From the NCBI GenBank assembly GCA_015680685.1, contig MNCI01004997.1, forward strand, positions 552,623 to 591,949: a stretch of DNA of 39,327 nucleotides, given 5' to 3'. Position 1 is the stretch's first letter. Each line of letters opens with the position of its first letter. The position numbers were made by a program, and so were the translations under genes. A model generated the notes under the pieces. That model had not been told where the DNA came from. It saw nothing but the letters and a program-made list of their open reading frames with translations, and did not search any database. Of the stretch, positions 23,881 through 33,200 are shown piece after piece. This stretch comes from Gnetum montanum. Taxonomy: Eukaryota; Streptophyta; Gnetopsida; Gnetales; Gnetaceae.

Positions 23881-24490
23881 TATTAGGAATTTGAGGTTTC
23901 CAAAATGAGGATAATTCAGTCCAACTAGTCAAATAGTAATAAGTTGCATAAATATGTGTACTGTAACAATGAAAGTTTATGAGGATAACGGTTATAATGA
24001 ACTAGAAAGAATATAACTTATAACCCACAAACAATGGTATGAGTATCTATATAACATGAACACAACAAATTAAAAAAAATATGGAAATATCATAACAATT
24101 TTCAACCATGTACCCAAACAATGATGGTTATAAATTGAAACAATTAATATAGAAAGACAGAGTGTGAAAACAAAAATACTGAAATAGGGATCTTAGCATA
24201 TGTAAAGTAAGAATAGAAATGAAGACCATAGTAAAAAATCATGAGTTACATAGCTAACGACTATACTCTATACACCATACTATGAGAGTGTGTATGTTGT
24301 ATATGTAAAACTTCCACAATGTCTTCCCCTTAAGGCATTGAAAATAAGAGATACAACTTTACTTAATAGTTATATCTCTTCTTAACTAACCACATAATAA
24401 CATGATTAATCTTGTTTATGTAAACCACTACAGTTATACGTCTAGATATGTCTAACACACATTGAGATTGATATTTAATATAACTTAACA
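23881..24490 (-). repeat. 3' LTR of the pol-less element
   Basis: This is the uninterrupted 610-bp copy. It matches 28597-29759 in order, once the insertions at about 29130-29550 and 29576-29718 are removed from the latter. Confidence 0.75.
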
Positions 24491-25079
24491 CTTTCGCATA
24501 AACTCAACATGGTAAAACTTTTAATAATACCTTGACTTCACTCTTAATTTTTTTGTGGTTTATAAACTATTTTCATCCAACAATATAGTGAATAACTTGA
24601 GGAATCTAATCATTTAACTTCTTCCCCTTAAGCATATATTTTTATTTAAAGAAATTATTTTACTTGTCACAATTATAAGGAAGATGAAATAATTACCAGT
24701 AAGGATCTTTATCTAATTTTAAATTATGGTAATTATGACTTATTCAAAATCAATTTTTCTTCAAATTAGCAAAATCACTTTTCTTAAAGATCAACTTTAA
24801 TATATGGTGTTTTAGTGCTCTTTAATTTTTCTTTTCCTGTTGATATCCCCAAAATTTAACAGTTCCTTAAAATGGAGAAAATAAAAACTTTTAATAAGAA
24901 AATTTCAAAAGAATTTCCCTAGGTATATTAATAACTTAAGAAAATAATAGAAAAATACTTACGAAACACTAAGCATAATATGAGACCATAGATCCTCATA
25001 CACAGTCAGGGTTATAACTTGTTGAAAATAATCATAAAAAATATTTATTTACCAAGCTCAAAGTTTATATTAGTATCAA
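24491..25079. other. element interior without readable coding
   Basis: AT-rich interior next to the 3' LTR. The expected polypurine tract is at most a weak GCGAAAG on the minus strand just before the LTR. Confidence 0.4.
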
Positions 25080-25861
25080 ACTCATAAAGATCAGTATCAT
25101 CATCTAAGTTAATCACTTTTGTGGTTTGTGGGGAAGAAACTTGAGAGTTTTTACTAGCTATAATTATAGAAGATCAAGGAGTAGAGGAAGATAAACCAAA
25201 AGAGAAAGTATAAGTCATGGATTTTATCTTAACCATGGTTACTCAAAGTAACATAATTCTATCCATGGTCAATGGATGATCTAGAATGGCCACATTATTT
25301 GTAGTTAATGCCTTGAGTAACTCATCTACATAGTTAGCAACTTTCATCATATTTAACAATGGCTTGGATTGTTGAAGTAGCTAATGAGCTTTTCTTTTGG
25401 TCTATAATGATTTTTGTAAGTCCTCCTCTTCCTTCTGCAATTTTTCCTTTGACTTGACCTCAATGTCAAAATTTCGCCTTGAGATCATAAGATTCTATAT
25501 TGCAAATTTCTCAACTGACGAGTGGCGAGATACCCCTACACTCAACCATACGAAACGAGCGTCGCACGCGCGATCCGGTCGAACTCCGCAGATGGACTAG
25601 TTGTGGCACCTAGATAGTTAGCCTTAGGTCGCAGTTCGCTGTCTTCCCACCTAGACTAGTTTTGCATATGTCATGTATGGTTTAGTCTAGATGAGGCGTA
25701 TGATGTGTTCCTAATGCTATGCTACTCCTGATGGCAGTGGAAAATAATATTAACTAATTTAAGCTAAAAGGAGAAGGGTAAGAAAATCTAATCTAGCCTA
25801 AGTGCGACGAGCAACCGATTCCTTGATCAACCGTACACATCTTGGACTTCATGCACGACTG

Positions 25862-25985
25862 CCACTGGGACTACCAAGCATAGGCCTAGGTACGCAACTG
25901 GGATTACCAAGCGCAAACCCCAAATACGCCGCTGGGTTACCAAGCGTAGATCCCCCTAGCTACACCACTGGGCTACCAAGCAGTC
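25862..25985. repeat. four-unit 34-bp minisatellite in LTR
   Basis: Units start at 25862, 25895, 25929 and 25965. Each has the core ACTGGG, then TACCAAGCG or TACCAAGCA. Copy B has the same units before its gap. Copy A has about two. Confidence 0.75.
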
Positions 25986-26403
25986 ACACTTAAATGCTCG
26001 TAATCAAGTCGTACTCGTTCCGCTTCTAGGAGTTTAAGGGTGAGAGACTAATCGCGATGAGTAACCAATTCCTTAACTAGCCGTACACACTCGTAGATGC
26101 TCGTAGCCAAGTCGTACTCACACCGCGCTATGAAAGCAATAAATAACATGAAATAAATAACAATAAATAAACTAAGTGAATGCTGCAATGATGAAGTAAT
26201 CTCGATCTTTATTGCCGGTCATGTGCGTGTCCAAGTACGGCACACTCGAATAAAGACACCGTACAATCACATTCACCACACTGCGGGCAGACACGGGAAA
26301 AATTCTAACTCTGGAGGGATCAAACTGCCAGAGCTTTGCTACTCTAAAACTGGGATCCCCAACAAGGGAGAGCCGCCTCTTATTTATAGACATGGCGGCG
26401 GAC

Positions 26404-26514
26404 TGCGATATCGCGTACGCGATATCGTAGGGAAGGACGCGATATCACGGGGGATGCGATATCGCATCAGCTGCGATATCGCGTTTGATGCGATATCGCG
26501 TACGCGATATCACG
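26404..26514. promoter_or_regulatory. array of seven GCGATATCGC-type palindromes
   Basis: GATATC cores lie at 26407, 26421, 26441, 26458, 26475, 26492 and 26506. Most sit in the 10-bp palindrome GCGATATCGC. The array ends 18 bp upstream of the LTR TATA box. Equivalent arrays are at 17982-18066 and 22168-22224. Confidence 0.8.
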
Positions 26515-27010
26515 GCCAACGCAAACCGCGTCTCATCATCAACAAACAGAGCCCTTTCTTTATCAGTGGTTATAAAGGTCAATTTGGCTTATAACTCTTT
26601 TACTTGCTCCTTTGCCATCTTCAAATATACATTGTCAACCATCATAATTGGAAGGTATTTGCTTTCATGAGCATTAGTAGTTCCTTTAATGTCTACTTTC
26701 TTTTTCTAACAAATCAACACTTCTTCTTTTATACTCATTAAATTGTTCTATAATCAAGCTAACTAATGGCTCTTGTAATTCGAGGTCTTTTAACTTCTTA
26801 TTCAACTCATCAACTAGTTTTAGTACATCATAGTGGGTTGCCTAAGCCTTTGTTAAATCTCCCTCTATCTTCATACATCTTATACAATATGCAATAGCAT
26901 AATAATATGGGAAGGTTAGTGTATCAAGTGCCTTATTGTGTAAGAAAGGTAAAGGTTGAACTCAATGCCAACTGCTAAAGATTAGTTGTCGTCTTCTCTT
27001 AGATCTTGGA

Positions 27011-28422
27011 CTCAAGATACTCATTACTACACTTAGACATGCTTTTCTAGTTGAAGTTATACAAGTATTCATCTATAATATTTTTCTTAATTATTAAGTT
27101 TAAAAACTCGACTATTGCCTCATATTCTAGAAACTTATTTTCAAGGGCACAATGGTGCATGATTAAATCCATTATACATCTCTTCAATGATAACCTCTTA
27201 AGATCTAATCATGTCTTTTCCAGAACCATCACTATTCTAGTTACCACTTGTTCTTCTTCAATTGTGCCTTGGTCTCCTGAGTCCACAATCGTGGCAATGT
27301 ATAAATTATTGACAATTTGAACATTCTTCGTTTTAACAAAAGATATAACCACCAATAACTCAACACGAAATATTATAAATATATACAAGGACAAATAATA
27401 TGAATATGAAAAATGTAGCTTATTAAAGAAGTAATATGATCAAATTTTTTGCTTTATTTCATACTTCAAAATCTTGAACCATCAATCTTAGTGCCCAACC
27501 ACACTTGAGAATGCAGCAAACCAAGGGTGTTCTAATAAGTATCAACCTTCCTTTCCCACACAATAATGTAGATGGAGATAATTACGACCAAACTTTCACA
27601 CAATTTTAAAAGATAAGTAATTGGAAACTAGCCACTTGAAAATTTATAGACTTTACTAAAAGTAGTCATGTCCTTGAACATATAGAGAAGGTTTGTATGA
27701 TTGATATCAATTACCTCACTCTCATCAACATCCATCATAGTTCTAAGGTAGAAACATAAACACTTGAAGAAATCTTTAACAAGCATTATAGATATAGGAA
27801 CCATCCTTGAGAATATATTCTAAGTGCAAACATAACCATCTCATAATTAACCTTGGGTGAACAAAATGTTGCAAATGGTAATAATCCTAATGTAGCAAAT
27901 TCACTAGAATTCTCATGAAATAATTGTTTTACATTCACGAAATTGAAGTTATGCAAGATTGTTGAAATCTAACACAATGTGGGGTTGAATTTCTTTTTTT
28001 CCCATTTCAATATCTAGAGATCATGACAAGTTTAAACTTATCATGTAAAAGGGTATCAATGGATTATAAAGCAAACTTGCCTCTATAGAAGTACTAGAGA
28101 TCTATAGATACTTTGACGAAGCACCCTCACTACTTAGGATAATGTCCTTTAATTCTAGCACCATTACTTTAAAATAATAAACAAAATTTATAATTAAACA
28201 ACACAACACTTCAAAAATAAGGGACAAAAACAAAATGAAGTAGCATGCAATAGTGGATTTTGGACTTTTACCTAACCACATGCCAATGATTGAAAGTGCA
28301 TGAGGAACAAACTAAATAAATCAACCCACTATTTATTAAATAGCCACAATAGTAATGAACAAAAACACAAATCAAACATCTCAATTCTTCCTAGAAGGCC
28401 ATAGATGAGCTTTGGTTTGCTA
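27011..28422. other. element interior, 5' part, degraded
   Basis: On the minus strand a long, mostly one-frame stretch (about 27850-27480) reads IFSRMVPISIMLVKDFFKC and MDVDESEVIDINHTNLLYM. It is unrecognised, and probably more of the gag-like region or leader of the pol-less element. Confidence 0.35.
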
Positions 28423-28596
28423 GCTCTGATTGCATTGAATATGCACCCCAAAACACAAAGCATATTACGCTATAAATAGATTTTGAAAGCACATGGCATA
28501 ATAAATGCCACCAACAACCCACAACTACAAGCTTCTATACTTCATGGTTATAGTCAATATGAATGAAATGGTTGAACCAATCTAGCTTCAAAACCA
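28423..28596 (-). other. split tRNA-Met primer-binding site
   Basis: GCTCTGAT (28423-28430) and ACCA (28593-28596), which abuts the LTR, together make the complement of TGGTATCAGAGC, the usual plant initiator-Met primer site. A 162-bp segment (28431-28592) separates the two parts. Confidence 0.5.
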
Positions 28597-29129
28597 TATT
28601 AGGAATTTGAGGTCCTCAAGATGAAAATAATTGAATCTAACCAATCAAATGATAGTAAGTTCATGAATATGCATACCATGATAAAAAAATTTATGGGTAT
28701 AATAGTTATAATGAACTAGAAAGAATACAACTTACATTCACCCACAAATAATGGTACGCGAATGTATATAATTATGTGAACATAACAAATCAAGAAATAA
28801 TAATGATAAAGTCAATTATGAAGTTAGACAATTCATATAACAAGACAGAGAATGAAAACAAAGATACTAAGATAGAGATCTCGGTAATGTAAAGTAAGAA
28901 TAGCAACGAAGACCACAATAAACAACCATGAGTTACATAGTCAACAATTATGGTCTATACACTACACTATGAAGATTGTGTATGTTGTATATATAAAACT
29001 ACCATAACTTTCTAACACAAAAAATAAGGGACAAGACTTTAGTTAAGATATGTTAAACCCCAAGAGGGAACAAGACTTTAGTTGATAGTCATATATCTTC
29101 TTAACTAGCCATATAAGTCTTGCTTATTT

Positions 29130-29550
29130 TGGTTGAGAGGTCAAATACTAATTGTAGATGGGTAAAATATTTTATCCATAATACTTAGGGGGAGTGTATT
29201 AGTAATAGTGAAAAATATTTGTCCATAATGCTCCAAGAAGGGCTTATATATAATGCTAAATAATTTCTCATCCATATAGTCAACATATTTGCTCTAACCA
29301 AATTGGCAACTTCTATGTTTATAATTTTGTATTGGGACAGATATGGAAGGAAATTCTTAAGAGAAAGGAAAGAATGCATGAAAAACAATAATCCATTAGT
29401 TTAAAATATTTTTCAACATAAGATTTATTATCCATGAGAATTTCAGAATTTACTAAAATGGCAAATTGGATAATGAACTAAAATTCAATGCATTTTTTGC
29501 AAGATCCTCTCAGCCAAATTATAAATATATAACTAAGCTAATCTCAACCA
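29130..29550. mobile_element. 421-bp insertion in the 5' LTR
   Basis: It is absent from the 3' LTR. The ends TGGTTGAGA and TCTCAACCA form a 9-bp inverted repeat. A clear target duplication is not visible, and the last bases may belong to the LTR. It contains CTTAGGGGGAGTG near 29187, which looks like a Copia polypurine tract with the start of an LTR. Confidence 0.4.
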
Positions 29551-29575
29551 CCATGGTTGTACATTTAGATATGCT

Positions 29576-29703
29576 TGGGGTAATAGGAACCCCAAATAAG
29601 TGAAACATAGATACACTCCAAGATATAACTTTATATAACTCAACATTGCCCACCAAAGCTTTCAAATCAAGTATCTTTACCACTAAGCTAACACCTCATT
29701 GTT
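29576..29703 (-). mobile_element. tRNA-derived SINE in the 5' LTR
   Basis: A body of about 128 bp is flanked by 15-bp duplications (29561-29575 and 29704-29718) agreeing at 13 of 15 bases. The minus strand begins AATGAGGTGTTAGCTTAGTGG, with a perfect pol III A box TAGCTTAGTGG (29690-29680). The B box is degraded. It is missing from the 3' LTR, so it inserted after the element did. Confidence 0.7.
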
Positions 29704-29759
29704 ACATTTAAATAAGCTAACACATGTTGAGATTGATATTTAATACAAAATCCTTAACA

Positions 29760-30222
29760 TGCATTGCAAGCCACATAATTTAACCAAGTAAGCAACAACT
29801 CCCCAGCTTAATATACCCTAAAGGTATATGGTATAAGCAATCTTTGTACCTACCACCTTCAGATGAGATTGTGCAATGGGACGCTTTCACCACCAAACCA
29901 TATCTCAACGTCTTTCAAAATAAGGTTCAAGAAACCCTTAGTTGCACCTCAAATTTATTAAGAGAGGAAGAAAACAAAGGCTATTCCCTCACAAACAAAT
30001 CAGGGCTCTGCTTGAAAAATGTACGTTACCTGCTTGCAACTTCATCCTTTTGAAGAGTAAGGGATTCACTGCATCAAATTTGGGGATTAATTTTTCCAAA
30101 TTACAAATAAGGAAAAAGGGAAAGTATAACCTATCGTTCTATCCACGTACTCTGTGGTAACTCCCACCGAGCAGGAATCTGAAAAATTGCAGACTCTGGA
30201 CTTTGAAGGATTGCAGAATCAA
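29760..30222. other. gene 3' flank with SINE half
   Basis: TTTAACCAAGTAAG at 29779-29792 is the left half of a SINE-like sequence cut by the LTR element. The remainder is the 3' flank of the receptor kinase gene. The plus ORFs at 29844-30160 have no family resemblance. Confidence 0.45.
29954..29959 (-). terminator. candidate polyadenylation signal AATAAA
   Basis: AATAAA on the minus strand lies about 265 bases after the stop codon of the receptor kinase gene, a normal distance for a plant 3' UTR. The evidence is the motif alone. Confidence 0.35.
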
Positions 30223-33200
30223 TCATGGGTTGGACTTTGTGGAAAAGGAATGTTGGAAAAGGGGGCCAAGGGACAGCAACGTTTGGTGGGGAGCTTGATC
30301 TGATGCCAGAAACTCCAGCATTTCAACTACCTCTCTCATTGAAGGGCGTTTCTGTGGAAGAACACTGGTGCAGAGCAGGGCAATTCTCAGACAAGTAATC
30401 ATCTCTTGTTGATCTGCCTCATCTGTGATCCTGGCATCCAGCAGTTTGGGTATGCCATCTTTTGTGTTGGCTTTGCCTCGCACCCACTTCACAAGATCTA
30501 CAATATCCCCTGATACTATGTCTGCTTCGACTGCTCTCTTGCCTGTTATGAGCTCCATCAGAACTACTCCATAACTGTACACATCTATTTTCTCGTCCAC
30601 CTTTGTGCTGTAGCCATGTTCTGTTCACAGCAAACAGGAATTGCATCGGTTCAGTGAATGGGAGCTAACAGAGAGACTGTTTTTGGCAAGCAATCAAATC
30701 AGCAAGAAAATTATTGAGGGATGACTTTTTATGGATTTGAAAATATTCAGGGCTTCTTTCGGTAGATCATGATGACACTTTTGGAATCGAAGCGTTCATA
30801 AAAGTGATGCGTGCCAGTATCGCAGTGACGAAACGATAATGTCAGCCCAACAATCATAATCACATATTCACAATCACAAAGAATCCAAGAACAGGGTTTG
30901 AATCATTGAGTTTTTTTCTTTAGACAGCATCATTTTCAGGGTCTGGATCATTGGATTTTTTCTTTAGAGAGCATCATTTTCAGGGTTTGAATCATTGGGT
31001 TTTTTCTCTAAAGAGCATCATTTCAGGGACAATAGTACAGTGACAAACTGATAAAACCCGCCTATACAATAACAGGGAGAGATCACAAAAACCAGCTCTT
31101 GGATTTTTATTTTTTTTTTAATCCAAAAAGATCCCTCATTCAGAGTCCCTAACCATATGACCCTACAAAGATATACCTGAATAAAGTCTAACAGTGACGT
31201 AATCCACATAGAGCTAGCTTATTTTAATATAAGCATTAAGGCATGGCTGATTAAAAATATAAGGTCGATCATATTTAAGGAAATCATAATGAACTTTTGT
31301 AAAATAGGTTTTCATAAACCAAACAAACGAAGATAAAATATATATAAATAAAACAGTAAACAGCTTTTGATGGGGACCAGAACTTATGTACTAAGATGAT
31401 CACAATGATTTTTTATTTTGATATGAATGATTCATTTATCACGAAATTGTTAAACTAGTTAGAAAAGGAGGTTCAATGGCTCCATGCTCATCTAATCATG
31501 CTAGGTCTCAAGCATAGCAGCAGTTACATAATCATGCTAGGTCTCAAGCATCGCAGCTGTTACACTTACTTTTAGGCCTTGAATGGTTATACTTCGGCTT
31601 AAATAATCATTTATAATTTTAGAAAGAAGCACTTTACAATTACTACAAATAATAACTTTTAATTATTTCACTAATAAAATTTTAATAATTTAACCAATAA
31701 GCTACCAACCCAATCAAATAATAACTTCTAATTATTAAACTAATAAAATTTTAACGACCCAGTTGATCCAAGGGTAATATAATGAATCAATCAACTAATT
31801 ACCTATTTATCTACCACCTCGTTACTTGAAAGCCTCCTAATTTAATTCCTTAACAGAGAACAGGATTAGAAGGATCAGGAAATGAAGCATACCAGGAGCC
31901 ATGTAGCCATAGGATCCCACAACCGAGCTCATGGAGGAGGAGGCTGAAGACTGAAGCTGTCCAACATTACTGAGACGAACCTTAGCCAACCCAAAATCAG
32001 CAATCTTGGGCTCAAAATCAAAATCCAGAAGAATGTTATTAGACTTGATATCCCGATGCAGAATCTGTGGAACAAAATCATGGTGCAAATAAGCCAGACC
32101 CCGGGCAGTGCCCAGTGCAATTCTGAGCCGGGGAGCCCAAGGCAAAACCACATCCGGGGAATGCAAAACTTCTGCCAAACTTCCATTGGGCAGGTACTCA
32201 TAAACCAGAAAAGTGGTTTCCTCGTTGCAGCAACAGCACAGCAGTTTCACAATATTCCGGTGCCGGACTTTCGCCACCGTCTCCATTTCCGTTGCCAGTG
32301 AAGAATCGTTTTTCCGGCCACCAAAGCCGGACTTCCAGAGCTTTTTCACGGCCACGGTTCCTCCGTCGGTGAGAGTGACTCTGTGCACGGTCCCAGATCC
32401 GCCGCTGCCGATCATGTTGCTGGTATCCAGTTTATCTGCAACTTCGTCCTCGTTCAGACCCAGAAGCGAGAAATTCACTGTTTTCCATTGGGACCGGCCA
32501 TAAAGGTAGCTGTCACTGTTTCTGCAGGATCTGTGGATCAGGACGATTCCTGCTGCTAGAATGATTCCTGCTGCGCCGAATGCTGCGATCAGGATCCAGA
32601 TTAGGTTTCGGTTTTCGGTGCTGGAAGAGGAAGTGGTGGCGTTTGAGTTGCAGGATTTTGATGTTCCGGTTCCGCAGAGTTGTGGGTTTCCTTGCAGGTC
32701 CAGCGCCGGGAGGGTCAGAGAATCTGGGACTCTGCCGGAGAGATCATTGTAAGAAACGTTGAGCAGAACGATTTTGCGGCTCACCAGTTCTGCAGGGATG
32801 GGGCCTGAGAAATTGTTGTGGGAGAGATCTATGTAGGTTAGAACTGGAAGCCTCCCCAGCGATGCAGGAATTTCGCCGGAGAGATGGTTGGATGCGAAGG
32901 CGATGGAGACCAGAGTGTTGCAGCCATCGAAGTCTGGCAAGGTTCCTGTAGTTCAGATGATGGGTTGTTAGGATTTGGAGTTTGACAATTGATAATCTGA
33001 TATGGGATTGCCAAACATTGAATGCTGCGTAGATTTGAGATTAGGGGCTTGAAACAGAGATTTCTCTAACTCCGATGCTAGCAATTCTTAAACAATGAGG
33101 ATCTTCATAAAGGATTTTATTCTGTGATTGAGCATTTTGAAACAAAGAAATCCGATAAATCGACATAAAATATCAACAAAATGTAAATTTTTCAGAGTAT

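Larger units (their letters stand above)
25516..26538 (-). mobile_element. GATATC-array LTR, copy C (solo LTR)
   Basis: 1023 bp, with TGACGAG at one end and CTCATCA at the other. It is flanked by the exact 5-bp duplication TCAAC (25511-25515 and 26539-26543). TATAAATA is on the minus strand at 26388-26381. Seven palindrome cores lie upstream at 26407-26511. It is inserted in the gag-like frame of the larger element. Internal 34-bp repeats lie at 25862-25985. With no internal retroelement genes and a perfect target duplication, it reads as a solo LTR. Confidence 0.85.
25080..27010 (-). pseudogene. coiled-coil gag-like frame split by LTR copy C
   Basis: Minus-strand coding text runs from about 27010 down to 26544, and resumes from 25510 down to 25080 after the inserted LTR. 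Upstream blocks include LHNKALDTLTFPYYYAIAY, LVDELNKKLKDLELQEPL and IIEQFNEYKRRSVDLLEKE. Downstream are EKLQKEEEDLQKSL, MMKVANYVDELLKALTTNN and a Ser/Thr-rich stretch. The charged heptad pattern suggests a coiled coil. It probably is the gag-like protein of the surrounding retroelement. Stops and frameshifts are present. I cannot name the family. Confidence 0.5.
23881..29759 (-). mobile_element. pol-less LTR retrotransposon with nested insertions
   Basis: Two related LTRs in the same orientation bound a roughly 4.1-kb interior. The 5' LTR is 28597-29759 and the 3' LTR is 23881-24490, on the minus strand. Shared landmarks are the low end TATTAGGAATTTGAGG, AATGAACTAGAAAGAATA, GTGTATGTTGTATAT, and the high end TTGAGATTGATATTTAATA. 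The LTR starts TGTTAAG. Flanking pentamers ATGCA and GTGTA (minus-strand reading) differ by two transitions. The interior encodes a coiled-coil-like gag remnant, but I find no RT, integrase or RNase H, so it was probably a non-autonomous (LARD-like) element. It contains the LTR copy C, a SINE and two other insertions. Confidence 0.75.
28597..29759 (-). repeat. 5' LTR of the pol-less element, interrupted
   Basis: It matches the 3' LTR in three blocks: 28597-29129, about 29546-29575 and 29719-29759. Between them lie a roughly 421-bp insertion and a SINE. The start of the LTR is TGTTAAGG on the minus strand. Confidence 0.75.
30621..31892 (-). other. intron 2 of the receptor kinase gene
   Basis: 1272 bp, donor GTATGC, acceptor AACAG. 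It is AT-rich and carries three small tandem duplications listed separately. No transposon ends were recognised. Confidence 0.85.

Noticed and set aside
25516-25610. A pol III (tRNA-like) promoter at the end of the GATATC LTR
   Set aside because: CGGTCGAACTCC looks like a B box, but no A box lies at the right distance, and the TG...CA ends with 5-bp duplications fit an LTR.
26404-26514. CRISPR-like array in the palindrome region
   Set aside because: The repeats are 10-bp palindromes with 4-10 bp spacers in plant DNA. They have neither the size nor the context of a CRISPR array.
29844-30160. Two overlapping plus ORFs just downstream of the kinase gene
   Set aside because: They overlap the likely 3' UTR in antisense and show no protein family features.
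31837-31892. Kinase ending 17 residues after MAPG, with no third exon
   Set aside because: The extension reads through a GTATGC donor into intron. Splicing to 30620 restores the Glu of APE and continues the kinase without a break.
32056-32762. Plus-strand ORFs opposite exon 2
   Set aside because: They are antisense to the kinase and juxtamembrane coding sequence, with no independent support.
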